Position numbers and translations under genes: made by a program. Under the pieces are notes generated by a model. The model was given only the letters and a program-made list of their open reading frames with translations, was not told where the DNA came from and did not search any database. This document shows, piece after piece, positions 21,641 through 25,602 of a stretch of 25,602 nt of DNA (positions are counted from its first letter, which is position 1; every line of letters begins with the position of its first letter). Source of the stretch: Plicaturopsis crispa FD-325 SS-3 (lineage: Eukaryota > Basidiomycota > Agaricomycetes > Amylocorticiales > Amylocorticiaceae); contig KN832588.1 of the NCBI GenBank assembly GCA_000827205.1, forward strand, positions 1 through 25,602. The letters are read 5' to 3'.

Positions 21641-21829
21641 CATAAGAAAACACGCGTCTGCAGGTGTAATGATTTCCATGGGATAGGTAAACAAGAACCG
21701 ATAGCCGGTCCAACGTGGGACGTAGTGCAGTGTACTCAAGGTAAGGCCACCATACATAAGACAAGGAGTGGCGTGAGAGGGTGTGAGTAGGAGACGGAGT
21801 TCGCCGGCTGACACCGTCGAACTCCGGGG

Positions 21830-21914
21830 AGGAACTGCAAATTGAGCGGCGAGGACATTAATGAGTGACATATGAGACGAACAAAGCAGTAGCATGTTTT
21901 GACAAAAAATAGAT
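21830..21914. repeat. 85-bp imperfect direct repeat, copy B
   Basis: Copy B, 274 bases from copy A. On minus the equivalent stretch reads HMSLINVLAAQFAVP. The offset is not a multiple of three, so the two copies are in different frames and do not belong to one continuous reading frame. Confidence 0.85.
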
Positions 21915-22123
21915 GAGAACCTGGTAAAAGGAACAGGAAAAAGGCGCTTAAAAAGGAGAAGAATGAAGCGATAGACGGCAGCAGGAGGGGACAGATGGTG
22001 TGTGGGGTAGGAAATATGGTAGCAACACTGGGACACGGTGAGAAAAAAGGACCACTGTGACAGTGACTGACTTGAAACGGAGCGGGGGCAGCAAGGGGTG
22101 CAGGAGAGCGATGGGTTAAAAAC

Positions 22124-23830
22124 CTAAGAGGACTTAACTTCTGCATACCAGGTGTGGAAAAGTTCAGTGTACTCTCCTACCATGAAATCCATGGTTTCCG
22201 TAGCATTGGGGTTGCTACACATCCAAGACGTGGATGGGCACTCCTCTATCTCGTTGACAAAGTACGCAAAGCGGCCTTCGGGAGTGCGGAATAGGCCAAT
22301 GTCGATACGGCAAAAGTACGACATCAAAGGGGAGCGAGAGGAACCAGAGGCCCGGCGGGAGGCGACGCGAGAACGGAGAAGTTCTACGTAGGTAGACCGA
22401 GCGAAGCCGAATAGTTCCTCGTCGGCTTGGCGGCGAAGGGCGAGGCTGGGGCAGGCGGTCGTGTTGGAAAGGAGATCTTCGTGATAGTCCTCAGGAGGTG
22501 GAGGTGCAAGGGCACTATGATAGTACTATGAGAAAAGAAATTGAAAGAGAAAGAATAGAAAAATATTCACGTCATGGCAGAAAGAGTGAGACCAATGCGA
22601 TGTTCGTTGATGACAAAGCCTCCACCCGGGAGAGGTCGCGTGAGAGTGTGGGCGGTCCAGATAATCTTGCCGTTCAAAAAGTAAACCCGCCATTCCCCGG
22701 AACGAAGCAAATCGTGGTTGTAAGGTTGGACAAACCAACGCAAACCTGGTACGAGTGGCAACTCGGGAGGGGGAGCGCCTGCTTCGACATGGATGACGTG
22801 GGCATTCCCATCGCTGCCTTCACGCTTGTAGACAAGTTTTTGGGAGGAGGGGAGGATGGGATTATGTAGTGACAAAACTGAGGTGGGGCGAGGATGACCA
22901 AGGGATCGAGCGACTTCGTCAAGCTCGAGAATGACATCAAACTTGACGCCGGAAGAGATAACATCGCGGGGGGGCGGGAAGATGGGAGTCTGCTCGGACA
23001 ATTGCTCCAGGAGTTCTGCGAACCGTGGATACGTAGACCAGCCATCGAGTCCCCTGGCGATAAAAAATGAGACCGAGGTTGAATGAGGAAAATGAGGGAA
23101 AGAGGCAAACCAGTCGTCGAAGTGAACACTCAACGGGAGAGAACAATAGATGAAATCATAGTGGAGATAATCGTCGAAAGTTCGGGATTGAACGTTTCCA
23201 ACAAAGGACCGACCGTCGATGAACGTAACGCGAAAAGGGAGGGAAGGTTCGGTGTGCAGTTTATAGAACAGATACACCTGGAAGAAACGTTGGCGAGCGC
23301 CGAAAGAAGTGTAAGATGAAGAGCATACGCACATCTTGGTGCATTGAGACATACTCAGTGACACGTTTCCAGACAACATGATCGACTAGTGGGGGCAAAC
23401 TCGCCAATATGTCCAGGTGGTCATGGGGAAAACGTCCATCAAAGTATGAAAAAAAGTTCGCATGGGCCGATAGCGCAATTACGCCTTGAAATGAAGGGTC
23501 GACGACGACACCAACGTGGAGAGATGGCTGATCGCTTTGGCCGATTTGTCGAAATCGATCCTCTGGGGACAATGTGGGAGGACGGGACGACGAACCAGGG
23601 CCTGTGAATACGAATTCATCAGAGGCGACGACGATGAAGGTGAAAAGGTGCGAGACAGACTGGGGCGACTGGATGAACGGCGACGCCCTATTGGATAAGT
23701 GTAAGCGTATACGGGTGTTAGGCAGGAGGTAAAGAAATGGGACAACGTTTTCCAGGGCGAGCTGAAACACGGGAGGCTTGCATGGATGGAGGGCAGGCGG
23801 AGAGGATGAAGGTCGAAAGATGGGTGATGA
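22124..23830 (-). CDS. ATP-grasp-like fungal protein, 5' end unresolved (3 exons seen)
   Basis: Three exons are supported: 23830-23333, 23277-22571 and 22514-22124, ending in TAG; at least 531 aa. The introns are 23332-23278 (55 nt, GTGCGT...TTCCAG, phase 0) and 22570-22515 (56 nt, GTGAAT...CATAG, phase 2). The C-terminal half has WFVQPYNHDLLRSGEWRVYF with LNGKIIWTAHT, then FCRIDIGLFRTPEGRFAYF and VNEIEECPSTSW. An RVxxxxGKII strand followed by RxDIG...FVNEIE...P is typical of the ATP- and metal-binding end of ATP-grasp folds, so a ligase-like activity is possible; that is inference. N-terminal parts (FQLALENVVPFLYLLP, VGVVVDPSFQGVIAL) look conserved in type. The first visible exon has no in-frame ATG before an upstream TGA and opens after a CTACAG acceptor, so an upstream exon must exist. 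Confidence 0.72.
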
Positions 23831-24849
23831 CTGTAGAACGAGAGGGGCGAAAATGGAGGGGCGGAATCATTTTTTAGAGTTCAAGCTCCGCGAGCGCCAA
23901 TTGATCGCTAATGGTTGCGAAGTTGATGCGAATGGCACGAGGCCATGTGGATTTAGAAAATACGAAACCGATGCACGCTTGCATCGGTGAGAAATCACTG
24001 GGACCCAGAGTGATGGTGTTGAGCAAAGGTTGGTACTTTCTCGCCGACGTCTGAAGCATTAGTCATACAAAGAAGACAACGAGTATGGAAAGTATACGCC
24101 AACGAAATGAGGAGGGCATGTAGGCATGGTGGGGTTGTGTAATGATTACGCCGGCGACAGTTAAATGGAACTCGGAAGGGGGTACAAGGACAAGAGGGAT
24201 TAGATGTCGCCAAGAGTTAACGGTGAGAGTTGGGGGGGGAGACGCCTACGATTGAAAAAGACAGCTCGACAATTGAAGATCGCACTTGCAGTGTGTGTAA
24301 AAATTAAGGAGAGGCACAACGACTTGTTATCGGGTGAACAGAATGAGTCGTAACTACGCGGTGCACATCTCAACGGAAAGTCTCAGACTGCAGCAACCAT
24401 GTTTGAAAACGGTGCTGAGGGCCACGCAAAGTGGGTGAGTGGATGAGAGCGAAGGAAGACGAGAGACAGCACAATACTGAAAAAAACATATATATAACAA
24501 TGGGTAGGACTTGGATACTTCAATTTTAATTCTTACTGCGACTGGAGAAGTACAAAGAAGGAGAGAGGGTTAATGGGAAACTCTGATTGACGTGATGATG
24601 ATTTGCATTGCGGTAGCCCAGAGTTTGCTTGGGGCATAGGGGGAGACGAGCTATGGATGCTATCACAGGGGAAGAAAATGGAGAAGAGAAATAAAAACGC
24701 AAAATTAAGAAAATGAGAGCATGGCAGGGTGCCTTCACGAAAAATTGGCCGGACGATGGAGCACTACGAGGTCGGTTACGGCCAGTGGGTAAGGGCCGTT
24801 GCAGACTAAGAGGGGTTGAGTGCAACCACAGGATGGGCCGAAGCGACGT
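23831..24849. other. region upstream of the ATP-grasp-like gene
   Basis: About 1 kb that should hold the missing first exon or exons and the promoter. On minus, a frame at 24059-23874 includes IRINFATISDQLALAELEL and looks coding, but it reaches TAA with no GT donor after that stretch, so I could not join it. An AT-rich CATATATATAAC lies at 24488-24499 and could act as a TATA element for a minus transcript; this is weak. Nothing else is supported. Confidence 0.35.
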
Positions 24850-25602
24850 CCCCTGCACAAACAGCACCGAGAGGTGAAACATCACCAGAAGGGAGCATTG
24901 AAACGACAGTAGGGGTCAAGTGCAAACGGGGAAATGGGATTTCAGTTCAAACATCAGACCGCGAGGTGAGCTCGTGGGTAAACGATACGGACATGAAAAA
25001 GTACGACAGTAACCACCACGAGGTGGGCCGTCGTGGTACATGGTCGGCCACAAGCAAACACCGCAGGGTAAAGACATGAGTAGATGACACAAAGATGGTG
25101 GGAAACAGGGTGCAGTGAGGCCAAGCGTAGACGGAAGGAAGATCCAAGAGAACGAGGGTGACCATCGCGAGATGCGCCGTCGTACATACCTGTCCAGAGA
25201 CAACACCGCGGGGTGAAGCGAGGCGTGGACGTGAGGGGAATCCCGGGGAACGACGGTAATCAGCGCGAGGTGGGCCGTCGTCCAGTCCCGTCCACAGGCA
25301 ACACCGCGCGTTGGCGCCAAGCGTGGACAAGACGGAGGTCCTAGGCAACGACGGAGACCATCGCGAGATGGACCGTCGTGCATGACCGTCGACAGACAAC
25401 ACCGCGAGGTAAGGCCAGGGGTAGACGGAGAACCAAGAGAACGACGGCAACCAGCGCGAGGTGGGCCGTCGTCCATTCCCATCCACAGGCAACACCGCGC
25501 GGTGAGGCCAGGCGTGGACGAGAGGGGAATCCTAGGGAACGACGGTGACCATCGCGAGATGGGCCATCGTCCAGTACCGTCCACAGGCAACAACGCGCGG
25601 TG
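24850..25602. repeat. minisatellite, about 98 bp per unit
   Basis: A tandem array running to the window end. The landmark CAACACCGCG or a close variant starts at 25201, 25299, 25397, 25490 and 25588: spacings of 98, 98, 93 and 98. Diverged copies precede it (landmarks near 24866, 24958, 25060 and 25108, the last pair only about half a unit apart). Copies become more alike toward the right, so the true array probably continues beyond the window. Each unit contains ACGACGG...CCGTCGT and GTCCAC...GTGGAC inverted repeats around a CG-rich core. Minus open frames span it but it is unlikely to be coding. Confidence 0.92.

Larger units (their letters stand above)
21265..22123. other. 5' flank of the 691-aa gene, with duplicated segment
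   Basis: About 860 bases between two minus genes. It contains the 85-bp direct duplication described separately. Read on minus it also holds splice-like strings (a GTATGT donor-like site at about 21553 and a CTTTTAG acceptor-like site at about 21475). A spliced 5' UTR or a short upstream exon is therefore possible. Long pyrimidine-rich minus frames (21764-21147, 22036-21584) show no domain. Confidence 0.4.

Noticed and set aside
21147-21764. Minus-strand open frame of 205 codons overlapping the start of the 691-aa gene
   Set aside because: F, S, L and P-rich shadow of a CT-rich strand; it overlaps the better supported frame and has no domain.
24916-25593. Minus-strand open frame of 225 codons across the right-hand repeat
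   Set aside because: It lies in a tandem repeat whose 98-bp unit is not a multiple of three, a second minus frame is open over the same stretch, and there is no ATG-anchored domain.

Overview
The window reads as nuclear DNA of a filamentous basidiomycete, most probably a mushroom-forming one (Agaricomycotina). The grounds are compact protein genes about 0.4 to 0.9 kb apart, introns of 51-66 nt with GT...AG ends and often a CTAAT-like branch site, and protein families that I know mainly from mushroom genomes: an F-box/leucine-rich-like family, a fungal BTB/POZ family, an ATP-grasp-like family and a proline-rich family with an RRM-like C-terminus. I see no bacterial operon logic, RNA gene, transposase or reverse transcriptase. 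All intron boundaries were deduced by eye from splice motifs and alignment between paralogues; no transcript data were available.

Layout. Bases 1-4187 hold two tandem F-box genes on the minus strand. Bases 4188-6878 are poorly resolved, with one possible multi-exon minus gene (5036-5954) and a (GA)n tract. Bases 6879-8560 hold a third minus F-box gene. It is divergent from two tandem, apparently intronless F-box genes on the plus strand (9413-11071 and 11545-13209). A sixth F-box gene on the minus strand (13583-15193) converges on them. Bases 15788-17726 hold a minus gene that joins two complete BTB modules in one reading frame. Bases 17727-19188 contain only a weak plus-strand candidate. A 691-codon minus gene lies at 19189-21264. 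Its 5' flank carries an 85-bp imperfect direct duplication. An ATP-grasp-like minus gene occupies 22124 to at least 23830, with its first exon unresolved. From about 24850 to the window end there is a minisatellite of about 98 bp per unit with internal inverted repeats.

How it fits together. F-box proteins are substrate adaptors of SCF (Skp1-cullin-F-box) ubiquitin ligases, and BTB proteins can be adaptors of Cul3 ligases, so the central 17 kb may be a local expansion of ubiquitin-ligase adaptors; this is inference from family. The six F-box genes share a conserved C-terminal block with a GW...T...L...C...LV(I/L)DA core and diverge elsewhere, as expected of a tandemly duplicated, diversifying family. 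A second layer crosses all genes: the plus strand is purine-rich throughout, whether a gene lies on plus or minus. As a result the minus-strand F-box paralogues are S/P/H/L/F-rich and the plus-strand paralogues are E/K/R/G-rich.
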